This document shows, piece after piece, positions 16,433 to 25,101 of a stretch of 64,000 bases of DNA. A program made the translations under genes and the position numbers. Source of the DNA: Halorubrum sp. GN11_10-6_MGM (GTDB lineage: Archaea > Halobacteriota > Halobacteria > Halobacteriales > Haloferacaceae); assembly GCF_005435165.1 (NCBI RefSeq), contig NZ_SGUC01000016.1, positions 1 to 64,000 on the forward strand, read 5' to 3'. How positions within the stretch are numbered: the stretch's first letter is position 1; every line of letters starts with the position of its first letter. The notes beneath the pieces were generated by a model, which was given only the letters and a program-made list of their open reading frames with translations, searched no databases and had not been told where the DNA came from.

Positions 16433-19057
16433 TCACTCCGCGTCCTCGCCGCCGCGGGACGCCCCGTCGCGAAGCGACCCGTTCACCGCGGCGGCGACGT
16501 CGACCGCCGCGCGGTTCTCGGCGACGTCGTGGACCCGGACGATGTCCGCGCCGCGGTCGGCGGCGAGGGCGGTGGCCGCGACCGTCGCGTGCTCCCGGTC
16601 GCCGGCGTCGCGGCCGACCGCGCCGTACAGCGACTTGTGGGAGTGGCCGACGAGGACCGGGCAGCCGAGCGCCGAGAGCTCCCCGCAGCGAGCGAGCAGC
16701 TCGAAGTCCTCCGCCGGCGACTTGCCGAATCCGAGCCCGGGGTCGACGATGACGCGGTCGCGGTCGATGCCGGCGGTGTCGGCCAGCGCGAGCCGCTCGC
16801 GCAAGGCGTCGACGACCTCGCCGACCACGTCGTCGTACTCGGGGTCGGCGTCCGGGTCGACCGGCGCGTCGAGGCTGTGCATCACGATCACCGGGCAGTC
16901 GGCGTCGGCGACGACCGACCGCATCTCGGGGTCCTCCAGCCCGGTCACGTCGTTGATGACGTCCGCGCCCGCGTCGAGCGCCGCCTCGGCGACCGCCGGC
17001 TTCCGCGTGTCGACGGAGACGAGGACGTCTCCGGCCTCGACCGCGGGCACCGACCGAATCGCCTCGATCGTCGGGACGACGCGTTCGATCTCCTCGTCGA
17101 CGGGGACGGGCTCCGCGCCGGGGCGCGTCGACTCCCCGCCGACGTCGACGACGTCGACCCCGGCGTCGACCATCCGCTCGACGCCCGCGACAGCGTCGGC
17201 GAGGTCGGCGTGGCGCCCGCCGTCGTGGAACGAGTCCGGCGTGACGTTGAGCACGCCCATCACCGCGGTGCGGTCGGTCCACGGGAACTCGGGGGCGGAC
17301 TCGTCGCCCGCTTCGGACGCCGGACTGGTCGCCGGCGAGTCGATCCCGGCCGCCGCGGCGAGGTCGGCGGCCACGCCCCCCAGTCCGCCGCCGTCGGCCG
17401 CGGCGAGCCGGTCGACGAGCGCGCGGAGTTCGGCGACGGTGCCGGCGACGGTGACGGGCACCTGCTCGCCGCCGGCCCCGCGGTCCTCGCCTGCGCCCAG
17501 TCCGCCGAGCGCCGCGTCGCCGCCGACCGCACGGGCCTCGCTCGCGACGCGCTCGGCGCGGTCGCCGCGCAGCCGGAGCGTGAGGACGCGGTGGTCGACG
17601 CCGTCGCGGTGCGCTTCGACGGTCCCCGGCGGAGCCCCGGCCGTGTCGAGCGCGTGGGCCGCGTCGTCGGCGCCGCGGACCGCCCGCTCGCGGACCGTTC
17701 GGGTCCGGGCCGCGCGGGCCTCGGCGACCGCGAACAGCGAGCCGACGAGCAGCACGCAGTCGTCGGGGGCGGCGCGGTCGACCGCGCCCGCGAGCGCGTC
17801 CGCCACGTCGCCGCCCGCCGTCACGCGGTCGACGCCCGCCGATCGCAGCGCGGCCGCGAGCACGTCGGGGTCCTCGGCGCGGTCGATGGCGGGCCGACAG
17901 GTGACCGCGGAGGCGGCGTCGGGCAGCGCCGCGGCGGTCTCCGCGTGGTCCTTGTCGTGCATCGCGGCGTACACGAGGTGGAGGTCGTCGTAGTCGTACT
18001 CGCCGAGCGTCGCCGCGAGCGTGCGCGCGGCCGCGGGGTTGTGCGCGCCGTCAAGCACCGTCAGCGGCGCCGTGTCGACCACCTCGAAGCGTCCCGGCCA
18101 CGTCGCCCGCGCGAGCCCGTCGCGGACGGCGCGGTCGGGGAGCGCGTCGTCTGGCGCGGCCGCCGCTCCGGACGACGCGGCCGCCCCGTCCGGCAGCGCC
18201 GCCGCGGTCCGGTCCGCGAGCGCGACGGCGAGCGCCGCGTTCGCGGCCTGATGGCGGCCGACGAGGGGGATCCGGTAGGTTCCCTCGCGCTCGCCGGCGA
18301 GCGACACCTCGGCGTCGGTGGCGCTGACGCGGCCCTCGTAGGTCGCCGCGAGGGCGGGCAGATCGGACGAGTCCGGGTCGGACGCCCCCTCGTCGCCGGT
18401 CACCCGGGTCACCGGCGCGCCGGCCTCGCCCGCGACCTCGCGGACCACGTCGAGCGCCTCGCCCTCGCAGGCGGTGACGAACGGGGCGTCGGGGCGCGCG
18501 ATCCGGGCCTTCGTGCGGGCGATTTCGCCGATCGTGTCGCCGAGGACCGCGGTGTGTTCCAGGGAGACGTTCGTGATCGCGGTCGCGACGGGGTCGACCG
18601 CGCTGGTCGCGTCGTACTCCCCGCCGAGCCCGACCTCCAGCACCGCGACGTCGACGTCGCGGCGCGCGAACTCGCGGACCGCCATCGCCGTCACGACCTC
18701 GAAGAACGTCAGCGGCTCCCCCTCGGCCGCGCGGTCGATCAGCCACGGCCGGACCTCGGCGACGAAGTCGGCGACCGCGGCCTCCGTCATCTCGCGGCCG
18801 TCGACGCGGACGCGCTCGGTGAGCGCGGAGAGGTGCGGCGAGGTGTACAGCCCGACCGACAGCCCCGCCTCCCGGAGGACCGACTCCGTCAGCCGCGCCG
18901 CGCTGCCCTTCCCGTTCGACCCGGCGATCTGGACGAACGGCACGTCCTCTTGGGGGTCCCCGAGGTGCGCCAAAAGCGCCTCGACCCGCTCCGTGCCGGG
19001 CTTGACCGAGAAGCGGCGGAGGTCGAAGAGGAACGCCGCCGCCTCGTGGTAGTGCAT
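16433..19057 (-). CDS. folCP: Bifunctional folylpolyglutamate synthase (FolC) / dihydropteroate synthase (FolP)
   Basis: 874-aa fusion for folate synthesis. The N-terminal FolC part has the Mur-ligase P-loop AGSNGKGS (45-52), the YTSPHL loop and VLDGAHNPAA. The C-terminal FolP part begins about residue 610 with VMGVLNVTPDSFHDGG, followed by VDVGGESTRPGAE, DTRKP and DPGLGFGKS. Between them lies a linker of about 170 residues with no recognised domain. ATG 19057 is chosen because MHYHEAAAFLFDL is the natural FolC start; an upstream reading would add 28 Arg-rich residues. Such fusions are known in haloarchaea. Confidence 0.88.
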   Translation of the reverse strand: MHYHEAAAFLFDLRRFSVKPGTERVEALLAHLGDPQEDVPFVQIAGSNGKGSAARLTESVLREAGLSVGLYTSPHLSALTERVRVDGREMTEAAVADFVAEVRPWLIDRAAEGEPLTFFEVVTAMAVREFARRDVDVAVLEVGLGGEYDATSAVDPVATAITNVSLEHTAVLGDTIGEIARTKARIARPDAPFVTACEGEALDVVREVAGEAGAPVTRVTGDEGASDPDSSDLPALAATYEGRVSATDAEVSLAGEREGTYRIPLVGRHQAANAALAVALADRTAAALPDGAAASSGAAAAPDDALPDRAVRDGLARATWPGRFEVVDTAPLTVLDGAHNPAAARTLAATLGEYDYDDLHLVYAAMHDKDHAETAAALPDAASAVTCRPAIDRAEDPDVLAAALRSAGVDRVTAGGDVADALAGAVDRAAPDDCVLLVGSLFAVAEARAARTRTVRERAVRGADDAAHALDTAGAPPGTVEAHRDGVDHRVLTLRLRGDRAERVASEARAVGGDAALGGLGAGEDRGAGGEQVPVTVAGTVAELRALVDRLAAADGGGLGGVAADLAAAAGIDSPATSPASEAGDESAPEFPWTDRTAVMGVLNVTPDSFHDGGRHADLADAVAGVERMVDAGVDVVDVGGESTRPGAEPVPVDEEIERVVPTIEAIRSVPAVEAGDVLVSVDTRKPAVAEAALDAGADVINDVTGLEDPEMRSVVADADCPVIVMHSLDAPVDPDADPEYDDVVGEVVDALRERLALADTAGIDRDRVIVDPGLGFGKSPAEDFELLARCGELSALGCPVLVGHSHKSLYGAVGRDAGDREHATVAATALAADRGADIVRVHDVAENRAAVDVAAAVNGSLRDGASRGGEDAE

Positions 19058-19173
19058 ACGGCGTGGGTCGGGAGCGCATCGCTTAGGCGTAACGGACCGA
19101 GACGCGGCGGCCGCGAGAACGCGTCCGCCGCCGAAGAGCAACCCTTACGCGCGCGGCCCGCCGACCGGATCGC

Positions 19174-20301
19174 ATGGACGAAACGACAGCCGAGGCGGGC
19201 GCGTCGGCCGCGTCGGCCGAGGCGTCGTCGGGCAGGGCGTCGTCGACCGCGAGCGACAGGGGTGGTCCCGCCGCCGACCCCGTCGTCGTCGGCGAAGGGG
19301 TCCGGAAGGCGTACGGCGACGTCGTCGCGCTCGACGGGGTCGACCTCGACGTCGCGGCCGGCGAGGTGTTCGGCCTCATCGGTCCCAACGGCGCCGGGAA
19401 GACGACGCTGGTGCGCGCGCTCACCGGGACGACCGCGGCCGAGGGCGACCTGCGCGTCTTCGGCGAGCGCCCCGACGAGGTCGACCCCGCCCGGGTCGGG
19501 CTGCTCCCGCAGTCGTTCGACCCGCCGGCGCGGCTCACGGCCCGCGAGCTGGTCGACTACTACGGCGGGCTCTACGACGAGGCCCGGGACACGACGGCCG
19601 TCCTCGACGACGTGGGGATGGCGGACGACGCCGACGCGTGGTACGAGACGCTCTCGGGCGGGCAGCAGCGCCGGACCTGCGTCGCGACCGCCGTCGTCAA
19701 CGACCCCGACCTGCTGTTCCTCGACGAGCCGACGACCGGGATCGACCCCGCCGGGCGGCGGGCGATCCACCGCCTGATCGAGCGGCTCGCGGCCGGCGGC
19801 ACGACCGTCTTCCTCACGAGCCACGCGATGGACGAGGTCGAGCGGCTCGCCGACCGGGTCGCGCTGCTGCGCGGCGGGAAGGTGGTCGCCGCCGGGGCGC
19901 CCGACCGGCTCGTGGCCGAGCACGGCGGCGACCCGCGGCTCGACGCAGCGACCGCGGAGCCGGCCGCCGAAGGCGTCGTCGAGTCGGTCGCGGTCGGCGT
20001 CCGCGACCGACTCGGGGACGACCCGACCGTCGAGGCGACCGAGGACGGGCTCCGGGTTCGCGGGGTGCGGCCCGAGGCCATCGGCGCCGCGGTCGACGCG
20101 CTCGACGAGGCCGGGGTCGCCTTCGACTCGCTCTCGTGGTCGGAGCCGTCGCTGGAGGACGTGTACCTCCGTCTCACCGGCGAGGAGTACACGCGGCGGG
20201 GCGGCGAGAGTGGGGCGGCGGCCGACGGGCGTGGCACGGCCGACGGGGGTCGCACGGCCGACGGGCGGGGGACGATCGACGGCGACGGGGGTGACCGATG
20301 A
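19174..20301 (+). CDS. ABC transporter ATP-binding protein (ABC-2 exporter type)
   Basis: 375 aa. The nucleotide-binding motifs are complete: Walker A GPNGAGKT (70-77), signature LSGGQQRR, Walker B LLFLDEPTTGIDP and H-loop TSHAMDE. The first 35 residues are a Ser/Ala-rich extension. The last 25 or so residues are a TADG-type low-complexity repeat (GTADGGRTADGRGT), reflecting a short DNA direct repeat at 20224-20270. The gene overlaps the permease by 4 nt (ATGA). Together they resemble drug or lipid exporters of the ABC-2 class; the substrate is unknown. Confidence 0.88.
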   Translation: MDETTAEAGASAASAEASSGRASSTASDRGGPAADPVVVGEGVRKAYGDVVALDGVDLDVAAGEVFGLIGPNGAGKTTLVRALTGTTAAEGDLRVFGERPDEVDPARVGLLPQSFDPPARLTARELVDYYGGLYDEARDTTAVLDDVGMADDADAWYETLSGGQQRRTCVATAVVNDPDLLFLDEPTTGIDPAGRRAIHRLIERLAAGGTTVFLTSHAMDEVERLADRVALLRGGKVVAAGAPDRLVAEHGGDPRLDAATAEPAAEGVVESVAVGVRDRLGDDPTVEATEDGLRVRGVRPEAIGAAVDALDEAGVAFDSLSWSEPSLEDVYLRLTGEEYTRRGGESGAAADGRGTADGGRTADGRGTIDGDGGDR

Positions 20302-21053
20302 CCCGCCTCGGCCGGATCCGGACGGAGGCCGTCGCGGCCACGCGCTCGTTCACCCGCCGCCGGACCGCGGTGTTTTTCACCTTCTTCTTCCCGGTAATCT
20401 TAGTCGTCATCTTTGGCGCGCTGGTGCGGACGCAGCCGACCGGGGGCGGCCTCTTCGCCGAGCCCGCGGGCTACTACATCCCGGGCTACCTCGCGGTCGT
20501 CGTCCTGTTCACGCCGCTGTCGCGTGTGGGCTCGGAGATCGCGCGCCACCGCGACGGCGGGCGGTTCGAGAAGCTGGCGACGACGCCCCTCTCCCGCGCC
20601 GAGTGGCTGCTCGCGCACACGCTCGTCAACGTCGGGATCATCGGCGCCGCGAGCCTGCTCATCCTCGGACTCGTGTTGGCGGTGACGGACGCGGCCCTGA
20701 TCGTCTCGCCCGCGCTCGCCGTCCTCCCCGTCTTCGTCGCGGTCGCGGTCGCGCTGTTCTGCGGGCTCGGCGCCGTCCTCGGCGCGCTCGCGGACTCGCA
20801 GGACGGCGTGATCGCCGCGAGCAACACGGTCGCGCTCCCCCTGTTGTTCCTCTCCGAGACGTTCGTCACCCCGGCGCTGTTGCCCGAGTGGTTCCGGCCC
20901 GCGGTCGCCGCCTCCCCGCTGACGTACTTCGCGCGGGGGACCCGCGCCATCACCTTCGAGGGCGGCGCGTGGGCCGGCGATCTGCTCGTGTTGACCGCGC
21001 TCGCGGTCGGCTTCCTCGCGGTCGGCGCGTACGCGGTTCCCCGGACCGAGTGA
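20298..21053 (+). CDS. ABC-2 type transporter permease
   Basis: 251-aa membrane protein with about six helices. Features typical of the ABC-2 family are an N-terminal cytoplasmic helix followed by a Phe-rich first membrane segment (VFFTFFFPVILVVIFG) and the late motif LPLLFLSETFVTPALLPEWFRP. Translation is coupled to the upstream ATPase through a 4-nt overlap, so the two form one exporter. No binding protein is encoded, as expected for an efflux system. Confidence 0.87.
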   Translation: MTRLGRIRTEAVAATRSFTRRRTAVFFTFFFPVILVVIFGALVRTQPTGGGLFAEPAGYYIPGYLAVVVLFTPLSRVGSEIARHRDGGRFEKLATTPLSRAEWLLAHTLVNVGIIGAASLLILGLVLAVTDAALIVSPALAVLPVFVAVAVALFCGLGAVLGALADSQDGVIAASNTVALPLLFLSETFVTPALLPEWFRPAVAASPLTYFARGTRAITFEGGAWAGDLLVLTALAVGFLAVGAYAVPRTE

Positions 21054-21135
21054 CGGCGGGAACCGCGCACGCGCCGCTCCGGAACCGTTCATTTATGGTT
21101 ACAGCCCGCGCATCCGTGAACTGAGAGGGTAAGCG

Positions 21136-21279
21136 TTGACCACCGTTCACTTCACCTGCCCGGACTGCGCGCAGACCATCGAGGTCAACGACGAGATGCG
21201 GGAGACGATACTCCGAACCGGCTGTCCGGTGTGTACCGCGGCCGCGGCGGAGGCGGACTTCGCCGTGACCTGCGAGTGA
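21136..21279 (+). CDS. Small zinc-ribbon protein (47 aa)
   Basis: Short ORF starting TTG at 21136. It encodes TTVHFTCPDCAQTIEVND, then GCPVCTAA and a final TCE. Two CxxC pairs (C8/C11 and C30/C33) are spaced as in one-finger zinc ribbons that are abundant in haloarchaea (small DUF-type zinc-ribbon proteins). A TTTATGG box lies near 21092 and a GAGAGGG stretch, possible ribosome-binding sequence, just upstream of the start. The TTG start is inferred because no ATG precedes the first CxxC. The function is unknown; such proteins may bind nucleic acid or another protein. Confidence 0.65.
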   Translation: MTTVHFTCPDCAQTIEVNDEMRETILRTGCPVCTAAAAEADFAVTCE

Positions 21280-21368
21280 AAGGCGTCCGGCCCGGCCGGT
21301 AGGGGCGTGTTCACACACCGCGTCCGGTTGCTGAGGCTTTTTGCGTCGACCGCGACAACCGTTCGGCG

Positions 21369-22382
21369 ATGACGCCCGAACTCGAAGAGATGGATCTGGG
21401 AACCGTGCCGCTCGGCGGAACCGGCCTGCGGACGAGCGAGCTCCAGCTCGGCACGTGGCGGTTCGGCCGCGTGACCGAGGCGGGGAACGTCGAGATCGAC
21501 GAGGAGCGCGCCCACGAGCTGCTCGACGCCTACGAGACCGCCGGCGGCCGGTACATCGACACCGCCGACGTGTACGGCGGCGGCGACTGCGAGCGCTGGA
21601 TCGGCGACTGGCTCGCCGAGCGCGACCGCGAGCGCTACACGGTCGCCTCGAAGGTGTACTGGCAGATCCGCGACGGCGACCCGAACAGCCGCGGGACGAA
21701 CCGGAAGAACGTCCGCCACCGCGTCGACGCCCTCCTCGACCGGCTCGACACCGACTACGTCGACGTCCTCTACATCCACCGCTGGGACGACGAGACGCCC
21801 GCCCGCGAGCTGATGAAGACGCTGAACGGGCTCGTCGAGTCCGGCAAGGTCCACTACCTCGGCGCCTCCACGCTCCGCCCGAACGCCTGGAAGGTCGCCC
21901 GCGCCAACGAGATCGCCCGGAGCGAGGGGTGGGAGCCGTTCAAAGTTCTCCAGCCGCGGTACAACCTCGTCGACCGCGAGGTCGAGGGAGATTACTTGGA
22001 GTTCGCGCGTCAGCGCAACCTCGCCGTCTCCCCGTGGAGCCCGCTCGGCCAGGGCTTCTTGACGGGGAAGTACGACCGGGACGCCGACCTGCCCGACGAC
22101 TCGAAGGCCGCCGAGTCGAGCCGCTTCCAGGAGGCGTACCTCACCGAGGAGAACTTCGACGTCCACGACGAGCTCGACGCCGTGGCCGACGAGGTCGGTA
22201 CCTCCCCGGCCCAGACCGCGCTCGCGTGGCTCGCGCACCGCAACGGCGTCACCGCGCCCATCGTCGGCGCGCGGACCGTCGACCAGCTGCGCGAGAACCT
22301 CGCGGCCGCGACGATCGACCTCTCGGACGAGCAGGTCGAGCGGCTGACCGCGGCCAAGCCGGGTCCGTACGACGACTTATAA
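21369..22382 (+). CDS. Aldo/keto reductase
   Basis: 337-aa TIM-barrel NAD(P)H oxidoreductase. The catalytic tetrad is visible: Asp and Tyr in DTADVYGGG, Lys in TVASKVYWQ and His in LYIHRWDD. The C-terminal nucleotide-binding segment is PIVGARTVDQLRENL. The sequence resembles the AKR branch related to potassium-channel beta subunits and general stress reductases. The substrate is unknown. It is convergent with hisH, 18 nt between the stops. Confidence 0.87.
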   Translation: MTPELEEMDLGTVPLGGTGLRTSELQLGTWRFGRVTEAGNVEIDEERAHELLDAYETAGGRYIDTADVYGGGDCERWIGDWLAERDRERYTVASKVYWQIRDGDPNSRGTNRKNVRHRVDALLDRLDTDYVDVLYIHRWDDETPARELMKTLNGLVESGKVHYLGASTLRPNAWKVARANEIARSEGWEPFKVLQPRYNLVDREVEGDYLEFARQRNLAVSPWSPLGQGFLTGKYDRDADLPDDSKAAESSRFQEAYLTEENFDVHDELDAVADEVGTSPAQTALAWLAHRNGVTAPIVGARTVDQLRENLAAATIDLSDEQVERLTAAKPGPYDDL

Positions 22383-22400
22383 ACGAGTCGGGAGCGACGC

Positions 22401-23114
22401 CTACCGCTCGGCGCAGTACTCGACGAAGTTCCGCAGGATCGTCAGCCCAGTCTCGCCGCTCTTCTCGGGGTGGAACTGCGTGCCGAACACGTTGCCGGCC
22501 TCGTTGGCGACGACCGCGGGGAAGTCGACGCCGTAGTCGGCGGTGGCGACGACCGCGTCCGGGTCGTCGGGCTCGGCGTAGTAGGAGTGGACGAAGTAGG
22601 CGTACTCGCCGTCGACGGACCCGCCCGCGGGGCCGTCTGCCTGCGAGGTCTCCGACCCCGCTCCGTCGATCCCCGCGACGAGCGGGTGATCGCGCACCAC
22701 GTCGAGCTCGTTCCACCCCATGTGCGGCACCTTCCGGTCCACGTCGAACCGGACGTTGGTGCCGGGGATGAGGTCGAGACCGGTCACCTCGCCTTCCCCC
22801 TCGTGGTCCGCCTCCTCGCTCGTCGTGAGGAGCATCTGCATGCCGAGACAGATCCCGAAGAGTGGGCGACCGGCCTCGGCGTGGTCGGTCAGCGCCTCGC
22901 GCAGCGGGCCGGCGTTCTCCATCCCCTCGCGGAACGCGCCGACGCCCGGGAGGACGACCCCGTCGGCCGCGGCGAAGGCCTCGGGGTCGTCGGTGATCTC
23001 GACCGACGCGCCCGCGCGCTCTAACCCGCGGGTCGCGGACCGGAGGTTCCCGAGCCCGTAGTCGACGACGACGACGTCCGCCAGCGTCTCCGCGGGCGGT
23101 TCGAAAGTACTCAT
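22401..23114 (-). CDS. hisH: Imidazole glycerol phosphate synthase, glutaminase subunit
   Basis: 237-aa class I glutamine amidotransferase that supplies ammonia to HisF in histidine synthesis. The nucleophile is C89 in LFGICLGMQML, and the His-Glu pair is in FGTQFHPEKSG near the C-terminus. The oxyanion loop follows LPGVGAF. An insertion of about 25 residues rich in Gly/Ser (around 165-190) is unusual but is placed in a surface loop. hisE lies 7 kb away at 30.3 kb; the other his genes are outside the window. Confidence 0.9.
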   Translation of the reverse strand: MSTFEPPAETLADVVVVDYGLGNLRSATRGLERAGASVEITDDPEAFAAADGVVLPGVGAFREGMENAGPLREALTDHAEAGRPLFGICLGMQMLLTTSEEADHEGEGEVTGLDLIPGTNVRFDVDRKVPHMGWNELDVVRDHPLVAGIDGAGSETSQADGPAGGSVDGEYAYFVHSYYAEPDDPDAVVATADYGVDFPAVVANEAGNVFGTQFHPEKSGETGLTILRNFVEYCAER

Positions 23115-23281
23115 ACGTTCCCTCCGAGGGGGACGGAAAAGTCGGTTTCCCTTGCGACAGTCGGCACGCGGGGCCGGAGCGGAGGACGGGCGGGAAGACG
23201 GGGGGAAACTGGAGACAAAAACGGAGAGGAAAACGGGGACGGAAAAACGGAGCCGAAGAACGGAGCGAAAGGGCGCTCAGC

Positions 23282-24250
23282 TCACTTCAGCGCCGCCTCG
23301 GCCATCCGCTGCGGGAAGCCGAGGAGGAGCGCCACGAGCCCCTGCGCCTCGTCGCCCTCGCGGAGCGCCGAGCGGATCCGCTGGGAGACGATCTCCACGG
23401 AGATGATCAACACGAGGATGACGAGGATCGTCGCCATCATGTTCGTGAACCGGAAGAGCCCCTGCTGGACCGAGAGCACGTTCCCGAGCCCGCCGCCCCC
23501 GATGATGCCGAGCGAGACGGCGATCCGGACGTTGATCTCGAAGATGTACAGCGTCCACGCGATGAACGGGGTCGTCACCTGCGAGAGCATCCCGAAGGTG
23601 ATCAGCTGCGGCTTGTTCGCGCCGGTCGTCTCCATCGCCTCGATCGGGCCGTCCTCGATCTCTTCGAGCTCGTCCGTGAACAGGCGACCGAGGTTGCCGA
23701 CGGTGTCGGTGGCGATCGCGAGCGTCGCGGTCACCGGCCCGATCCCGCCGAGCGGGATGTAGATGAGCCCCCACACGAGCGCCGGGATGGCGCGGATGGA
23801 GGACATGAGCCCGCGGAAGATGAAGTTGAACGGGAACGGCGTCACGCGGCCCGAGCCGAGCACGCCGAACAGCAGCGCGAGCGGGAACCCCATCACGGTG
23901 CCGGCGAACCCCATCGCGAGGGTGATCCCGGCCTCGCCGAGCAGCGGCGTCTCGCCGCCGAACCCGCCCCAGATCAGGTTGCGCTCGCTGATGAACGCCC
24001 AGTAGTCGAGGAACCCGGTCGGGTCGATGAAGGGGAACGCCGGCGTGAGGAACGGGAAGAAGTCGCGCAGCGCGTTGAGAAAGTTCGGGAGGTAGTTGGG
24101 GATGTTCGCCGCGAAGAAGCCGACGGAGGTGAGCGCGTAGTAGAACAGCCCGGCGAGGACGCCGAGCCCGGCGAGCAGCACCACCGCCCGGACCCGGCGC
24201 GCGAGGACGATCTCTTCGTACCGGTCGCGAACGCTGTCGCCGTAGCTCAT
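23282..24250 (-). CDS. phnE: Phosphonate/phosphite-type ABC transporter permease
   Basis: 322-aa membrane protein with about six helices and the cytoplasmic coupling EAA-type loop (EEIEDGPIEAMETTGANKPQLITFGML). It is the last gene of a phnD-phnC-phnE operon and overlaps phnC by 4 nt. It forms the membrane channel of an importer for phosphonates or related oxyanions such as phosphite. The 167 nt downstream to hisH are purine-rich (GGAAAACGGGGACGG-like runs), with no gene seen. Confidence 0.87.
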   Translation of the reverse strand: MSYGDSVRDRYEEIVLARRVRAVVLLAGLGVLAGLFYYALTSVGFFAANIPNYLPNFLNALRDFFPFLTPAFPFIDPTGFLDYWAFISERNLIWGGFGGETPLLGEAGITLAMGFAGTVMGFPLALLFGVLGSGRVTPFPFNFIFRGLMSSIRAIPALVWGLIYIPLGGIGPVTATLAIATDTVGNLGRLFTDELEEIEDGPIEAMETTGANKPQLITFGMLSQVTTPFIAWTLYIFEINVRIAVSLGIIGGGGLGNVLSVQQGLFRFTNMMATILVILVLIISVEIVSQRIRSALREGDEAQGLVALLLGFPQRMAEAALK

Positions 24251-25074
24251 TGGCCCATCCCTCCGCCGGTCGCTCGGGTCGTCGACGAGTCGTCGGACCC
24301 GCCGGACGGGTCGGGGCCGTCGTCCGCCTCGCCCTCGGGCGCGAACATGCCCTCGGTGTCGATGTCGCCGTAGATCTCGTCTATCACGTCCATGTCGAAC
24401 TCGTCGCGGTAGCCGTCGAACACCTTCTTGCCGTCGCGGAGCCCGATGAACCGCTCGCCGAACTTCCGGGCGAGGTTCACCTGATGGAGGCTGATGACGG
24501 CGGTCAGGTCGCGGTCGGCCGCCGCCGTCCGGAGGTAGCCCATCACCTGCTGCGAGGAGCCGGGGTCGAGGCTCGCGACCGGCTCGTCGGCCAGCAGGAT
24601 CGTCGGATCCTGAACGAGCGCGCGTGCGATCCCGACGCGCTGCTGTTGGCCGCCGGACATCTGCTGGGCGTTCTGCTGGGCCTCGTTCAAGAGGCCGACC
24701 GTGTCGAGCGCGTCGAGCGCCTGGAGCTTGTCCTCCTCGCTCTGTCGCTGGAACAGCGAGTCCAGGAAGGAGTTACGGTTGAGCGAGCCGGTGAGCGCGT
24801 TCGAGTACGCGTTCATCTGCCCGATGATGTTGTGCTGTTGGAAGATCATCGCGATGTCGGGGCGGGGTTCGTCCACCGGCGTGTCGCCGATCCGGATCTC
24901 GCCGTCGGTCGGGGTTTCGAGTCCGTTCATACACCGGAGGAGCGTCGACTTTCCGGACCCGGAGACGCCGAGCACGATGACGAACTCTCCTTCCGGGACC
25001 TCGAAGGAGACGTCGTCGAGCGCGACGGTCTCGCCGAACCGCTTCGTTAGTCCATCGACTGTGATGCTGCTCAT
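24247..25074 (-). CDS. phnC: Phosphonate-type ABC transporter ATP-binding protein
   Basis: 275-aa ATPase with Walker A GVSGSGKS, Q-loop MIFQQHNIIGQ, signature MSGGQQQR and Walker B ILLADEPVASLDP, in the PhnC subfamily. It overlaps phnE by 4 nt and lies 27 nt downstream of phnD. The last 35 residues are a Gly/Asp/Ser tail not found in most PhnC proteins. It energises uptake by the membrane permease. Confidence 0.9.
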   Translation of the reverse strand: MSSITVDGLTKRFGETVALDDVSFEVPEGEFVIVLGVSGSGKSTLLRCMNGLETPTDGEIRIGDTPVDEPRPDIAMIFQQHNIIGQMNAYSNALTGSLNRNSFLDSLFQRQSEEDKLQALDALDTVGLLNEAQQNAQQMSGGQQQRVGIARALVQDPTILLADEPVASLDPGSSQQVMGYLRTAAADRDLTAVISLHQVNLARKFGERFIGLRDGKKVFDGYRDEFDMDVIDEIYGDIDTEGMFAPEGEADDGPDPSGGSDDSSTTRATGGGMGQ

Positions 25075-25101
25075 TAGGGCGAAATGGTGTTTTCGGGGGG
25101 T

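Noticed and set aside
20224-20290. Mobile-element scar at the end of the ABC ATPase gene
   Set aside because: The GCACGGCCGACGGG-type repeat is simple in-frame low complexity without target duplications or inverted ends.
23115-23281. Small gene or regulatory RNA in the purine-rich gap between phnE and hisH
   Set aside because: The GGAAAACGG-like runs form no stable fold and no ORF with a plausible start.
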